Positions 1 through 9,340 of a DNA stretch of 64,000 nucleotides are shown piece by piece. A program made the position numbers and the translations under genes. The DNA is from Pseudonocardia humida. GTDB taxonomy: Bacteria > Actinomycetota > Actinomycetes > Mycobacteriales > Pseudonocardiaceae. The DNA lies in contig NZ_JAGSOV010000055.1 of assembly GCF_023898865.1 (NCBI RefSeq), forward strand, positions 1 through 64,000, read 5' to 3'. Every line of letters starts with the position of its first letter. The first letter of the stretch is position 1. The notes below the pieces were generated by a model. It was not told the DNA's origin. It was given only the letters and a program-made list of their open reading frames with translations, and made no database searches.

Positions 1-150
1 TTCGCCTACGACCGCAACACCTACACGAACTCGCTGCTGCGCAAGGCCGGCATCGAGGTCATCACCATCGTCGGCGCCGAGCTGGGCCGGGGCCGGGGCG
101 GCGGGCACTGCATGACCTGCCCGATCACCCGCGACGCCGTCGACTACTGA
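1..150 (+). CDS. arcA: Arginine deiminase, C-terminal end (5' part outside window)
   Basis: Only the last 49 codons are present, open from the window edge to TGA. Arginine deiminase hydrolyses arginine to citrulline and ammonia in the cytoplasm, the first step of the arginine deiminase pathway. The fragment carries the family's C-terminal signature GGGHCMTCP; the Cys after His (residue 37 of the fragment) is in the position of the catalytic nucleophile. The two transporter genes that follow on the same strand fit an arginine-import and ornithine-export role, which supports the call. Partial gene, so length and start cannot be judged. Confidence 0.88.
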   Translation, partial: FAYDRNTYTNSLLRKAGIEVITIVGAELGRGRGGGHCMTCPITRDAVDY

Positions 151-195
151 GACGTCGACTACCGAGCAGCCAGTACCGAAGGGGAGTAGCTGACG

Positions 196-1731
196 ATGGT
201 TGACACGGCTTCCCGGGTCGCCGGGCCCACCGATCCCAGCGAGCCCAGCGGGCCCAGCGGGCCCAGCGGGCCCATCGACCCCACCGGGCCCACCGATCCC
301 CCGGTCGAGACCCCGGGCAAGATGAGCCTGCCCACGCTGACCGGCATGGTGGTCGGCAGCATGGTCGGCGCGGGCGTGTTCTCGCTACCGGCGCGCTTCG
401 GCGTGGCGACCGGCATCCTCGGGTCGCTGATCGCCTGGGCGGTCGCCGGGGCGGGGATCCTGATGCTCGCGTTCGTCTTCCAGAACCTCGCCATCCGCAA
501 GCCCGACCTCGACTCCGGGGTCTTCATCTACGCCAAGGCCGGCTTCGGCGACTACGTCGGGTTCAACTCCGCGATCGGCTTCTGGGCCAGCGCGATCGCC
601 GGCAACGCCTTCTACTGGGTGTTCATCACCGCGACCCTCGGCGCGTTCTTCCCCGCCTTCGGCGACGGCGACACCATCCTCGCGGTGGCGGTGTCCACGG
701 TCGGGGTCTGGCTGTTCCACTACCTGATCGCGCGGGGCGTGCGCGACGCCGCGGCGATCAACCGGATCGTGACGGTCCTCAAGATCGTGCCGATCCTCGT
801 CTTCATCGTCGTGCTGCTGCTCGCCTTCGACGCCGGCGTGTTCGCCGACAACTGGATCGCCACCGGCTACGGCGACCTCGGCTCGCTCGACGAGCAGATC
901 CGCAACACCATGATCATCACGACGTTCGTGTTCCTCGGTGTGGAGGGCGCGAGCGTCTACTCCCGCTACGCGAAGAAGCGCGAGGACGTCGGCCGGGCGA
1001 CCGTGCTGGGCTTCCTGAGCGTGCTGTCGATCTTCGCCCTGGTGACGCTGGCCAGCTACTCGGTGATGGCGCAGCCGGAGATCGCGGCGACCCGCCAGCC
1101 CTCGATGATCGGCCTGTTCGAGCACGTCGTCGGCGACTGGGGCCGCTGGTTCATCAGCGCCGCGGTCATCATCTCCGTCCTCGGCGCCTACCTCGCCTGG
1201 ACCCTGATGGCCGCCGAGGTGATGTACATGCCGGCCCGCAACGAGGACTTCCCGGCGTTCCTCGGGCGGGAGAACGAGCAGAAGACGCCGATCACGGCCC
1301 TCGTCGTCAGCTCGCTGGCGGTCCAGGCGCTGCTCGGCGCGACCCTGGTCCTGACCGACGCGCTGAACTTCATGCTCGACCTGTCCACCAGCCTGGCGCT
1401 GATCCCGTACTTCTTCGCCGCCGCGTACGCGCTGAAACTCGGCCTCACCGGCGAGTCCTACGAGGGCGTGGCCCCGCGGACGCGCCGCAAGGAGGCGATC
1501 ATCGCGGGGATCGCGACCGCCTACACGTTGTTCCTGTTCGAGGCCGCCGGCCTGCAGTTCCTGCTGCTGTCCGCGGTGCTCCTCGCGCCGGCCACGCTGC
1601 TGTACGTCAAGGCGCGCAGCGAACGGGGTAGGCGGCTGTTCAGCCCCACCGAGATCGCGCTCTGCGCGGTGATCGTGCTCGGCGGGATCACCGGCGTCGT
1701 CGGTCTGTGGACCGGCTTCATCGCCATCTGA
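196..1731 (+). CDS. APC-superfamily amino-acid antiporter (ArcD/basic amino acid type)
   Basis: 511 residues with about 12 hydrophobic segments. The family signature SMVGAGVFSLPARFG lies in the first membrane segment, near residue 55. Its position directly after arginine deiminase suggests arginine/ornithine or related basic amino-acid exchange across the cytoplasmic membrane; that substrate is inferred from context. An AAGGGGAG ribosome binding site at 179-186 fixes the start at 196, so the odd N-terminus is translated: residues about 11-36 form XXP tripeptide repeats (SGP, TDP, IDP), encoded by phased 9-base repeats around AGCGGGCCC. A later Met (base 322) would remove this tail but has no ribosome binding site. 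The tail is probably disordered and cytoplasmic. Confidence 0.82.
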   Translation: MVDTASRVAGPTDPSEPSGPSGPSGPIDPTGPTDPPVETPGKMSLPTLTGMVVGSMVGAGVFSLPARFGVATGILGSLIAWAVAGAGILMLAFVFQNLAIRKPDLDSGVFIYAKAGFGDYVGFNSAIGFWASAIAGNAFYWVFITATLGAFFPAFGDGDTILAVAVSTVGVWLFHYLIARGVRDAAAINRIVTVLKIVPILVFIVVLLLAFDAGVFADNWIATGYGDLGSLDEQIRNTMIITTFVFLGVEGASVYSRYAKKREDVGRATVLGFLSVLSIFALVTLASYSVMAQPEIAATRQPSMIGLFEHVVGDWGRWFISAAVIISVLGAYLAWTLMAAEVMYMPARNEDFPAFLGRENEQKTPITALVVSSLAVQALLGATLVLTDALNFMLDLSTSLALIPYFFAAAYALKLGLTGESYEGVAPRTRRKEAIIAGIATAYTLFLFEAAGLQFLLLSAVLLAPATLLYVKARSERGRRLFSPTEIALCAVIVLGGITGVVGLWTGFIAI

Positions 1732-1741
1732 CGCGCCGTCC

Positions 1742-3241
1742 ATGACCGCCACCGAGGGCGACCGCACCGTCCGCGATCCGTCGCTGGCCGACGCGATTCT
1801 CCCGCTCGTCACGCTCGTGGTGCTGATCGGCGGGTCGCTCGCGCTCTTCGGGCTGGACGCGCTGGACGGCCCGATCCAGGTCGCGCTGGTGATCTGCGCG
1901 ATGATCGCCGCGCTCATCGTGCTGAAGAACGGCCACCCGTGGGAGAACGTCCAGGCCGCCGGTCAGCGGGCGGTGGCCTCGATCACGAGCGCGGTGTTCA
2001 TCCTGCTGGCGGTCGGTGCGCTGATCGGCACCTGGAACATGTCCGGCACCATCCCGACCCTGGTCTACTACGGGATCCAGGTGCTCTCGCCCACGTGGTA
2101 CTACGCGGCGACGGCGCTGATCTGCGGGATCGTCGCGATGTCGATCGGCAGTTCGTGGACCACCGCGGGCACCATCGGCGTCGGGCTGGTCGGCATCGCG
2201 GCGATGCTGGGCATCTCGCCGGGGATCACGGCCGGGGCGGTCATCTCCGGCGCCTACCTCGGCGACAAGCTCTCGCCGCTGTCGGAGACGACCGTCCTCA
2301 CCGCGCAACTGGTCAAGGTCGACGTCTACCGGCACATCAAGCGGCAGGCGTGGACGTCGGTGCCGGCGTTCCTGATCGGGTTCGTGCTGTTCGGGCTGAT
2401 CGGGCTGTTCTGGGGCCCGGCGGCGACCGACGCCGGCGACACCGGCAGCGAACTCGGCGCCCTCGGGGACATCTTCTGGATCACCCCGCTGAACCTGCTG
2501 CCGCTGGTGCTGCTGGCCGTGCTGTCGATCCGCAAGGCCCCGGCCTCGATCGCGCTGATGATCTCGGCGATCTTCGCCGGCGTCCTCGGCGTGTTCACCC
2601 AGTCCGACGTCGTCCGCGTCTTCATCGCCGAACCCGGTCTCAACGGCGTCCTCGCCGGGATCAAGGCCGTGTGGCAGGCGATGGCGACCGGGTTCACCAT
2701 GGACTCCGGCATCGCCGACATCGACTCCCTGCTGTCGCGCGGCGGTATGGACAGCATGCTGCTCACCCTCTGGCTGATCATCGGCGCGGTCACGTTCGGC
2801 ACCCTGCTCGAGGAGTTCGGGCTGATCAGCCGCCTGATCGACCCGATGATCCGGGCCGCGAAGGGCACCGGACGGCTGTTCCTGACGGTGTTCGCCACGG
2901 CGTTCGGGCTCAACGTCGTCGCCGGCGACCAGTACATCGCGCTGGTCATGCCCGCGAAGATCTACCGGGCCGAGTTCGCCCGCCGCGGCCTCGCCCCGAC
3001 GAACCTGTCGCGGCTGACCGCCGACAGCGGCACCGTCACCTCGCCGCTCGTGCCGTGGAACTCCTGCGGCGCGTTCATGGGCGCCGTGCTCGGCGTGCCG
3101 ACGCTGGTCTACCTGCCGTTCTGCTTCTTCAACATCGCCAGCCCGCTGCTTTCGGTGATCTACGGGTTCACCGGGTTCAAGATCGAGAAGGTGGAGCCGG
3201 TCGAACCCGAACTGCCCGGCACCGATCCGGCCGGAACCTGA
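1742..3241 (+). CDS. NhaC-family Na+/H+ (or amino-acid/cation) antiporter
   Basis: 499 residues, polytopic (about 11-12 membrane segments), with the NhaC-family stretch SGAYLGDKLSPLSETT near residue 180. It starts 10 bases after the antiporter stop and is very likely co-transcribed with it. NhaC proteins exchange cations for protons. Members next to arginine deiminase genes may instead move amino acids, or offset the alkalinisation caused by ammonia release; that is inference. No clear ribosome binding site precedes the ATG, consistent with translational coupling. Confidence 0.8.
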   Translation: MTATEGDRTVRDPSLADAILPLVTLVVLIGGSLALFGLDALDGPIQVALVICAMIAALIVLKNGHPWENVQAAGQRAVASITSAVFILLAVGALIGTWNMSGTIPTLVYYGIQVLSPTWYYAATALICGIVAMSIGSSWTTAGTIGVGLVGIAAMLGISPGITAGAVISGAYLGDKLSPLSETTVLTAQLVKVDVYRHIKRQAWTSVPAFLIGFVLFGLIGLFWGPAATDAGDTGSELGALGDIFWITPLNLLPLVLLAVLSIRKAPASIALMISAIFAGVLGVFTQSDVVRVFIAEPGLNGVLAGIKAVWQAMATGFTMDSGIADIDSLLSRGGMDSMLLTLWLIIGAVTFGTLLEEFGLISRLIDPMIRAAKGTGRLFLTVFATAFGLNVVAGDQYIALVMPAKIYRAEFARRGLAPTNLSRLTADSGTVTSPLVPWNSCGAFMGAVLGVPTLVYLPFCFFNIASPLLSVIYGFTGFKIEKVEPVEPELPGTDPAGT

Positions 3242-3251
3242 ACGAGGCGTC

Positions 3252-4400
3252 GTGGTGACCACCGGAAACGGGGCGACCGCGGCCGCGCGGCCGACACGCC
3301 GGAGAATCCACCGGGGTGGGGTCCCGTCCCGGGTGTCGGTCCTCGTGATGGGTGTGGTCACCGTGATCGCGTTGGTCGTCGGTGTCGTCGTCGGCATGGT
3401 CGTCGGGCCGTCGATCGGGGTGGGGGCCACGACTGACGGACCACCTGCAGCGTGCTCGGCGACGGCGGTGGCGGCCACCGGCCTGCCGTCCGTGGTGACG
3501 GTCGCGGCGCAGACGAGCACGGGGGCTACGGGCGGAACCGGCTCCGGCGTGATCGTCCGGCCGGGCGGGGTCATCGTGACGAACGACCACGTGATCTCGC
3601 CCGCGCTGAACGGCGGCTCCCTCGTCGTCCGCTACAGCAACGGCCGCTCGTCCCCCGCCGCGGTCGTGGGGCGTGACGTGCTGACCGATCTGGCGGTCCT
3701 CAAGGCTGCCGACCAGGCGAGTGGTCTGCCGGTCAGCGCGCTCGGCTCGTCGCAGAACCTCCTGGTGGGCGAGCCCGTGGTGGCCCTCGGTGCCCCGCTC
3801 GGGCTGGTCGACACGGTGACAGCGGGGATCGTGAGCGCATTGGACCGCGAGGTCGCGGTCCCCGCAGCGGACGGGCAGACAGCGCATCTGGTGGGTGCGA
3901 TCCAGACCGATGCCGCCATCAATCCGGGCAACAGCGGCGGCGCCCTGGTGAACTGCCGAGCCGAGCTGATCGGCGTGAACACGGCCATCGCGACTGTTCC
4001 CAACGACGCCGGTGAGGGCGGCGGAGGCAGTGTCGGCCTCGGCTTCGCCATCCCGGTCGATATCGCCATGCCCATCGCCGAAGAGCTCATCTCAACCGGC
4101 ACGGTCACCCACTACACCGTGGGTTTGCAGGTGCAGGCCGTGCCAGCCGCGATCGCCGAGCAGCTCGGCCTTCCCGGCCGGCTGCTGGTCGGCTCCGTCG
4201 CCAGCGGTGGCCCGGCCGACCTGGCCGGGCTACGGCCCAACGACGTGATCACCCAGGTCAACGGACAGCCCGCGGCAAGCGTCGAGCAGATCACCGTTGC
4301 CGAACTCGGGGCCCGGTCGGGCCGCCCGGTCGAGATCGCTTATCTGCGCGGCGCAACGCCCATGACGGTCACCCTCGTGGCCGTCCGGGTACAGCCATGA
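3252..4400 (+). CDS. Membrane-anchored HtrA/DegP-like serine protease with PDZ domain
   Basis: 382 residues. A basic N-terminal tail is followed by one membrane segment (about 29-55), then a chymotrypsin-fold protease domain facing outside. The catalytic triad is visible: His113 in TNDHVI, Asp146 in LTDLAVLKA and Ser228 in NPGNSGGAL. A PDZ domain follows (about 290-380; LAGLRPNDVITQVNG). HtrA proteins degrade or refold damaged envelope proteins. GTG start 11 bases after the NhaC stop. It may be co-transcribed with the transporters, but no functional link is evident. Length is normal for actinobacterial one-TM HtrA proteins. Confidence 0.88.
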   Translation: MVTTGNGATAAARPTRRRIHRGGVPSRVSVLVMGVVTVIALVVGVVVGMVVGPSIGVGATTDGPPAACSATAVAATGLPSVVTVAAQTSTGATGGTGSGVIVRPGGVIVTNDHVISPALNGGSLVVRYSNGRSSPAAVVGRDVLTDLAVLKAADQASGLPVSALGSSQNLLVGEPVVALGAPLGLVDTVTAGIVSALDREVAVPAADGQTAHLVGAIQTDAAINPGNSGGALVNCRAELIGVNTAIATVPNDAGEGGGGSVGLGFAIPVDIAMPIAEELISTGTVTHYTVGLQVQAVPAAIAEQLGLPGRLLVGSVASGGPADLAGLRPNDVITQVNGQPAASVEQITVAELGARSGRPVEIAYLRGATPMTVTLVAVRVQP

Positions 4401-4424
4401 CCCGCCGCACCGCACCTCCGAGAC

Positions 4425-4467
4425 GAACGTCAAACCCTCGGCCCGCCCTGCGGGAACGCGGACGTTC
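4425..4467. terminator. Inverted repeat between convergent genes, possible bidirectional terminator
   Basis: GAACGTC (4425-4431) pairs perfectly with GACGTTC (4461-4467), and an inner CCCG/CGGG stem lies between them. It sits in the short gap between the convergent protease and alpha/beta-hydrolase genes and touches the latter's stop codon. There is no T tract, which is common in high-GC organisms. Confidence 0.42.
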
Positions 4468-6187
4468 AGGGCTCTGACTCTCCTGCTGTTCCCTGGCCGA
4501 GGAACTGCTCCAGGCGTTCTTTGTCGGCGTCGGTCCAGCCATCGGGGGGCAGGACCTGTGCCCACCCGCTGACGTAGTCCGTTGCGTAGTCATGTCCGAA
4601 GCCCGGTGGCGGGCTGAGCTGGAGGACCAGATCGCTGACTGCCTGGACCGCGGTGACGATCGGGAACCAGCGGGCGCTTTCCGGTACGTCGTACCCGCGG
4701 GGTCGATCCATCCATTCCGGGGGCCGCCAGAGTGCCTCGACACCCCAGAAGGACACCGGGTCGGAGGGGTGCTGGAGGTAGCAGATCCGGGGGGCCGACC
4801 AGGCACCGCCGGGCGGGCGCTGGTTCGGGTCCCGATTGAGGAACCGCACGGTGCGCCCCTGGTCGAGGATCGGCTGCCAGACGGGCGATCCGGGATCCCG
4901 GGCATCGGTGATCTGGGAATGGATCGGGTTGACGTGTTTGGCGCCCACGATCAGGGCCCCGTCTGTCCGGGCGACCAGGTTGCCGATCGATGACCGGGCG
5001 TCGACGGCGGCGAAGATCGCCTCGACCCCGGCCGTGCCGAGGCTCTTGCCGAAGAGCAGCAGCCGCGGGCGCCTGTCGGACGGGAGCTGGTTCCAGTGCG
5101 CCTCCACTGCGTTGAACAACGCGGATCCCGCCTCGACCGCCAGCCCGTCGTCCAGGAACACCGAGAGGAGGCTGGGCAGGTAGGAGTACTGGATGCCGAC
5201 GATGGCGGTGTCGCCGTCGTACAGCTGCTCGAGCGCCTCCGCGGCTTCGGGGATCATCCAGCCCGTGCCGGTGGGCACCCACACCACCAGGACCTCCCGG
5301 TCGAACCCGCCGGCCCGCTCGAGCTCGCGCACGGCGAGCTCGGCGCGGGCGTCCAGCGAATCCGCGGAGCGCACGCCGACGTACACCCTCACCGGGTCGA
5401 CCGGCGGGCCGCCGGTCCCGGGGAACGCGGCGAGCTCGTCGGCGGTGGTGACCCCGGCGACGAAGTCGCGGCCCATGCGTCCCAGCGTCTCCCAGGGAAC
5501 CAGCGACTGAGGGCTACCGGAGACCGTTGCTCCTTCGGGTCTGACGATCCCTTCCGCTGTCTCCTCGTTCATCGCGCCGTAGGCGGAACTCGCGAGCTCG
5601 GTGACGCCGCGGAAGGCCAGTCCGCCGAAGAGGAGGACCGCCAGCACCACGCCGAGCAGGATGGTGGTCGGGGCCGCCAGGCGTCCCGGGACGCGGCGGC
5701 GGATGCGCCGGTCGAGCGCCCGCAGGCCCTTCTGGATGGCCCGACCGACCACGACCAGCAGCGCCGCGAGTACGGCCGCTCCCGTCACCATCGGCACGAC
5801 GTCCGACCAGCCCACCGGCGGCATCCCCATCAGGGTGCGTTGGTCGTTCTGCCGGTCGAGCCAGAGAACCGAGCCACCGAGGACTCCCGCCGGCCACCCG
5901 ACACCGAGGAGGAGCCACGACCACGACCGGGTCCTCGGGCCCGGCGAGTCACCCCACCGGACCAAGGCCCGCTGTACCCCGTGTCCGACCAGAGCGCCGA
6001 TCCCGTACCCGACAGCGATACAGACACCGCTGACCGCCGCCTGGGCCGCCCAGGGCCGGGGAACCAGCGTCGGCGTGAGCGACTCCCACCAGAACAGCAG
6101 CGCCAGCAACACGCCGCTGAAGGTCGGAGCTGCGAGGACCGACCCGTGCCGGCGAGCCACCGTGCCCTGGTTGTCGAGGTCCGGCAT
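4466..6187 (-). CDS. Integral membrane alpha/beta-hydrolase (Abhydrolase_9 family)
   Basis: 573 residues from the ATG at 6187, chosen because GAGGGTGGT precedes it; a GTG ten codons upstream lacks a site. The N-terminal third has four to five membrane segments (WWESLTPTLVPRPW typical of the family). The C-terminal part is an alpha/beta-hydrolase domain with the nucleophile elbow GKSLG (Ser about 382) and a late His-containing stretch. These proteins, once annotated DUF2319, are common in actinobacteria. Substrates are unknown; a lipid or cell-envelope ester role is often guessed. Convergent with the protease and with no operon partner. Confidence 0.82.
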   Translation of the reverse strand: MPDLDNQGTVARRHGSVLAAPTFSGVLLALLFWWESLTPTLVPRPWAAQAAVSGVCIAVGYGIGALVGHGVQRALVRWGDSPGPRTRSWSWLLLGVGWPAGVLGGSVLWLDRQNDQRTLMGMPPVGWSDVVPMVTGAAVLAALLVVVGRAIQKGLRALDRRIRRRVPGRLAAPTTILLGVVLAVLLFGGLAFRGVTELASSAYGAMNEETAEGIVRPEGATVSGSPQSLVPWETLGRMGRDFVAGVTTADELAAFPGTGGPPVDPVRVYVGVRSADSLDARAELAVRELERAGGFDREVLVVWVPTGTGWMIPEAAEALEQLYDGDTAIVGIQYSYLPSLLSVFLDDGLAVEAGSALFNAVEAHWNQLPSDRRPRLLLFGKSLGTAGVEAIFAAVDARSSIGNLVARTDGALIVGAKHVNPIHSQITDARDPGSPVWQPILDQGRTVRFLNRDPNQRPPGGAWSAPRICYLQHPSDPVSFWGVEALWRPPEWMDRPRGYDVPESARWFPIVTAVQAVSDLVLQLSPPPGFGHDYATDYVSGWAQVLPPDGWTDADKERLEQFLGQGTAGESEP

Positions 6188-6816
6188 CGATCTACCACCC
6201 TCGCTCGAGATGTTCACGGCGGTTCATCGTGACGCTCGGCGGCTGCCAACGTCCATCCCGGCGTCCTTGTGCTGACGGGCGGCCGTGCGGCCATTTCGCG
6301 TCTGGGCTCCCAGGGCGGCCCTCATGGCGAGGATTCGAGGTTGAGTTGGTGGTCCCTGGGAGCGCTGGTGCGGTGGGTGCGAAGTAACTCGACGAACGCA
6401 GTCGTGGTCGCTGCCCTTGTTCACCTCCCAGGACGCGCGGGCGTAGCCCAGCGGCGACGGCGCGGATCAGCAGCGCTCGTTCGAGGTCTTGTTCGGCCAG
6501 GTCGATGCCGCAGGTTCGCGCGGCGAGGTCGATCAACCACGCAGCCGAGCCGGTCCTCGTGGCCGGTGCTGGGTTGGCGTGAGCGGTTGGAGGGTGGGGA
6601 CCCTCCTCGGCTCGGCTCAGCTACCGGTGACGAGGACCTGAACTTCTCCAACCGCGAGGGACGCCTCGCTGGTGATCCGGGCGATCTCGCTTCCTGCGAC
6701 TGGCGCGCCTGCTGAGGTCCCTGCGAACCGCCGCGGTTACCGCTCCGGTGAGCTCCCATCCACGCCGCCGGAGCCGAGGGACTCGGCCGGGTGATCTCGC
6801 CGGGCCAGGCCGGTCC
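6188..6816. other. Intergenic, no gene recognised
   Basis: Short overlapping reading frames occur on both strands but none has a convincing start, ribosome binding site or family motif. A minus-strand frame around 6410-6540 has protein-like composition (ends near GLRPRVLGG) and may be a relic, but I cannot name it. Confidence 0.5.
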
Positions 6817-7440
6817 TCACGCGCCGACCGTGACCCGGGTGCCGAGCGGGAGCCACCGGAAGCCGCGGGTGAGGTCCGCCGGTGCCCGGGCGAGGTCGCG
6901 CTCGATGGCGGCGCGGTTTTGCCGGAAGTGGCGCCATCCCTCGTAGTGGACGCGTACCGCGGTGCGAGGACGGAGCAGTCCGCAGAGTTCGTCGGCGTCG
7001 GCGCCGGTCATCGTGTAGCGAAGCGGTCCGGTCAGCGGGAACCGCACCCCGCCCAGGTGCAGGCTCGCGACGTCGACCTCCACCATGTCGGCGACCTTCC
7101 GGACCCCGTCGTACAGCACGGTGTCACCGGAGATCCACAGGACACCGTGGCGCTGGCTGTCCCAGCGCAGCGCGAACCCGACGACGTCACCGACGACCGG
7201 GTGGCTCAGTGGTGGGCCGTGCCGGCAGGGGGTGGCCGTGACCTCGATCGTCGGGCGGCCGGGCGCGTCCAGTGTGGTGGTGGCCCACGGGACCAGGCCC
7301 CGCGCTCGGCCGCCGAGCCTGCCGGCCCCGGGACGGGGTGGTGATGACGACGGGGGCGGACGGGAGCAGGGCGCGTCCGGCCGTGTCGAGGTTGTCGCCG
7401 TGGTGGTCGTGGGTGAGCAGCACGGCGTCGATCGGGGGGA
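6817..7440 (-). pseudogene. Metallo-beta-lactamase-fold hydrolase, truncated and frameshifted
   Basis: The minus strand reads LLTHDHHGDNLD (metal-binding HxHxDH-type motif) near 7395-7425, then shifts frame near 7330 and continues to a stop at 6817 through GLVPWATTTLDAPG, ISGDTVLYDG and VHYEGWRHFRQN. Those pieces match UlaG-like MBL-fold proteins, which hydrolyse a bound ester or phosphodiester substrate with two metal ions. The N-terminal beta strand that should carry the start is absent: the preceding OmpA-domain gene ends at 7484 and only about 15 residues of MBL-type sequence lie between. At least one frameshift plus the 5' loss make it a pseudogene. Confidence 0.68.
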
Positions 7441-7483
7441 GGTCGGCGACGGCGACGGCGGGGACGATCGCCCGTCGAGACGC

Positions 7484-7981
7484 CTACGCCTGCTGGACCA
7501 CGACGCTGACCGTCCGGTTCACGGCCGGGTCGTCGCCGGGCCGAACCGGCCGGCCGTCGGTGGTGGTGGTGGGGAAGTCGCTCAGCGGCCGCGAGCCGGC
7601 CTCGGCCAGTTCGTGGGCGGCCGCTTCGGCCCGCCGCAGCCCGATCCCGCGGTCGTCCTCGCCGCCGGTCGTGCCGGTGACGTCGGCGGTGTGGCCCACC
7701 ACGACGAACCGGACGGTGGTCCCGGCCGCGCCGAGCCGGGTGCCGACCTCGCGCAGCCGGGCCCGGGCGTCGCCCGCGAACCGGACGCTGCCGTCGAACA
7801 GGCCGACGGGGAAGGTGAGCACCAGCCGGTCCGACAGTTGCTCGACGGCAACCGGCGCGCCGTCCAGCGCCCGCACGACGGCGCCCAGGGCGGGTGCCCC
7901 CGGATCCTGGCCGGCCCGATCCAGCTCGGCAAGTCGGCGGGCGAGGTCGCGGTGCTGGTCGGGCCACATTGTTAACGTCAA
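7484..7981 (-). CDS. OmpA-domain protein, probably a C-terminal remnant
   Basis: 165 residues ending in an OmpA/MotB-type peptidoglycan-binding domain: VVVGHTADVTG, RRAEAAAHEL and the terminal NRTVSVVVQ are characteristic. There is no signal peptide or membrane segment, which an OmpA-family protein needs to reach the wall, so this is probably the 3' part of a longer gene. The only available start is a TTG at 7981 (ATG at 7969) that falls inside a LacI-type operator copy (7970-7983), with no ribosome binding site. It may be untranslated. Confidence 0.55.
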   Translation of the reverse strand: MTLTMWPDQHRDLARRLAELDRAGQDPGAPALGAVVRALDGAPVAVEQLSDRLVLTFPVGLFDGSVRFAGDARARLREVGTRLGAAGTTVRFVVVGHTADVTGTTGGEDDRGIGLRRAEAAAHELAEAGSRPLSDFPTTTTDGRPVRPGDDPAVNRTVSVVVQQA

Positions 7982-7983
7982 TA
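7970..7983. promoter_or_regulatory. LacI-family operator copy 1
   Basis: TGTTAACGTCAATA differs at two positions from the palindrome TGTTAACGTTAACA found upstream of the first GH43 gene. It lies between the OmpA fragment and the LacI regulator gene, at a place where a divergent target promoter would be expected. Confidence 0.55.
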
Positions 7984-8046
7984 TTCTCTGCGGTCAAGCC
8001 GCCTTGAGTAATGACTTCGAGCTGGCGGGAAGGCGTCAGAGACGAC

Positions 8047-8060
8047 TGTGAACGTCAACA
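8047..8060. promoter_or_regulatory. LacI-family operator copy 2
   Basis: TGTGAACGTCAACA, two mismatches from TGTTAACGTTAACA. It lies about 120 bases upstream of the LacI gene, suggesting autoregulation. A possible -10 (TATTAA, 8128-8133) lies between this site and the gene. Confidence 0.55.
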
Positions 8061-8181
8061 AGAGCTGCCCCCAGTGAGGAGGAGGCGGGCGGTTGCGGCT
8101 CGGCACGGGGGTGACGAGCTGGAGCCGTATTAAGCTCCGGTCGGGCGCGCGGCCGCCCTGACAAGGCGACGACATCGATCG

Positions 8182-9216
8182 GTGGTGGGGATGGGCGTGG
8201 AGGCCGGACCTGCGCGTGAGCCGTCCATCATCGACGTGGCCCGGCGAGCCGGGGTGTCGCACCAGACCGTGTCGCGGGTCCTCAACGGTCACCCTCACGT
8301 CCGGGAGGGCACCCGGCACAAGGTCCTCTCCGCCATCGGCGAGCTCGGCTACCGGCCCAACCGGGCGGCCCGGGCGCTCGTCACCGGCCGCTCCCAGGTG
8401 CTGGGCGTGGTCGCCCCGCGGACGACGCTCTTCGGCCCCGTCTCACTGCTGGCGGCCTTCGAGGAGCAGGCCGCCGAGGCCGGCTTCACCGTCATCGTCG
8501 CCCGCCTGCGCACCTTCGACCAGGCCTCGACCGGCAACGCGGTGCGGCGACTGCTCGATCAACGCGTCGCCGGCATGGCGGTGATCGCGCCGGTCGCCTC
8601 GGCGATCGACGCCCTGCGCGAGCTGCCGTCCGGCGTCCCGATCGTCACCGTCGACAGCGGCCCCGACCGCCTGCGGCCGGCCGTGAACGTCGATCAGGCC
8701 GAGGGGGCCAGGCTCGCCACGCAGCACCTCCTGGACGCCGGGCACGCCACGGTGTGGCACGTCTCCGGCCCCTCGGACTGGTTCGACGCCGCCGAGCGGA
8801 TGGCCGGGTGGTCGGACACCCTGCGCCGGGCCGGGCTCGAACCACCCCCGGTCGTCCCCGCGGACTGGACGTCCGCCGCCGGGTACCGGGCCGGCCAGCT
8901 GCTGGGGCGGATGCCCGAGGTCACGGCGGTCTTCGCCGCCAACGACTCGCTCGCCCTCGGGCTGCTGCGGGCCCTGCACGAACTGGGTCGCAGCGTTCCG
9001 GACCAGGTCAGTGTCGTCGGGTTCGACGACATTCCGGAAGCGGAGTTCCTGGTGCCGCCGCTGACCACCGTGCGCCAGGACTTCGAGTCCGTCGCCCGGC
9101 AGGGTCTGGACCTGCTGCTCGCCCAGCTCGAGCTCCGCGACGGGCAGGAGAGCCGGATCATCGCCCCGGTCCTGGTCGAGCGGGCGAGCGTCGCTCCGCC
9201 AGCGGCCCAGGGCTGA
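8182..9216 (+). CDS. LacI-family transcriptional regulator
   Basis: 344 residues. An N-terminal LacI helix-turn-helix (about 15-60; DVARRAGVSHQTVSRVLNG and the hinge YRPNRAARALVTGRS) precedes a periplasmic-binding-protein-like ligand domain (VVGFDDIPEAEF near the C-terminus). Such regulators repress sugar-use genes and release DNA on binding a sugar. Four near-identical TGTTAACGTTAACA-type sites flank this gene, the sugar-binding lipoprotein and the first GH43 gene, so it is the likely regulator of the island, with an arabinose-containing inducer as an inference. GTG at 8182 is used; an ATG at 8191 is an alternative. Confidence 0.88.
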   Translation: MVGMGVEAGPAREPSIIDVARRAGVSHQTVSRVLNGHPHVREGTRHKVLSAIGELGYRPNRAARALVTGRSQVLGVVAPRTTLFGPVSLLAAFEEQAAEAGFTVIVARLRTFDQASTGNAVRRLLDQRVAGMAVIAPVASAIDALRELPSGVPIVTVDSGPDRLRPAVNVDQAEGARLATQHLLDAGHATVWHVSGPSDWFDAAERMAGWSDTLRRAGLEPPPVVPADWTSAAGYRAGQLLGRMPEVTAVFAANDSLALGLLRALHELGRSVPDQVSVVGFDDIPEAEFLVPPLTTVRQDFESVARQGLDLLLAQLELRDGQESRIIAPVLVERASVAPPAAQG

Positions 9217-9340
9217 GCTCCGGGCACGTACTCCGCACTGCGGGCCGGCGGTGCCTCACTCCCACCGGCGCCGCCCGCCGAGGTTCGCGCGCGTTCGGCT
9301 CCCGTTGGGAGAGCGTTGATTGAACGCGCTTCGTCGACCC

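Noticed and set aside
385..3574. Long minus-strand open frames antisense to the transporters
   Set aside because: Shadows of the NhaC and antiporter genes; no ribosome binding site, no hydrophobic or family pattern.
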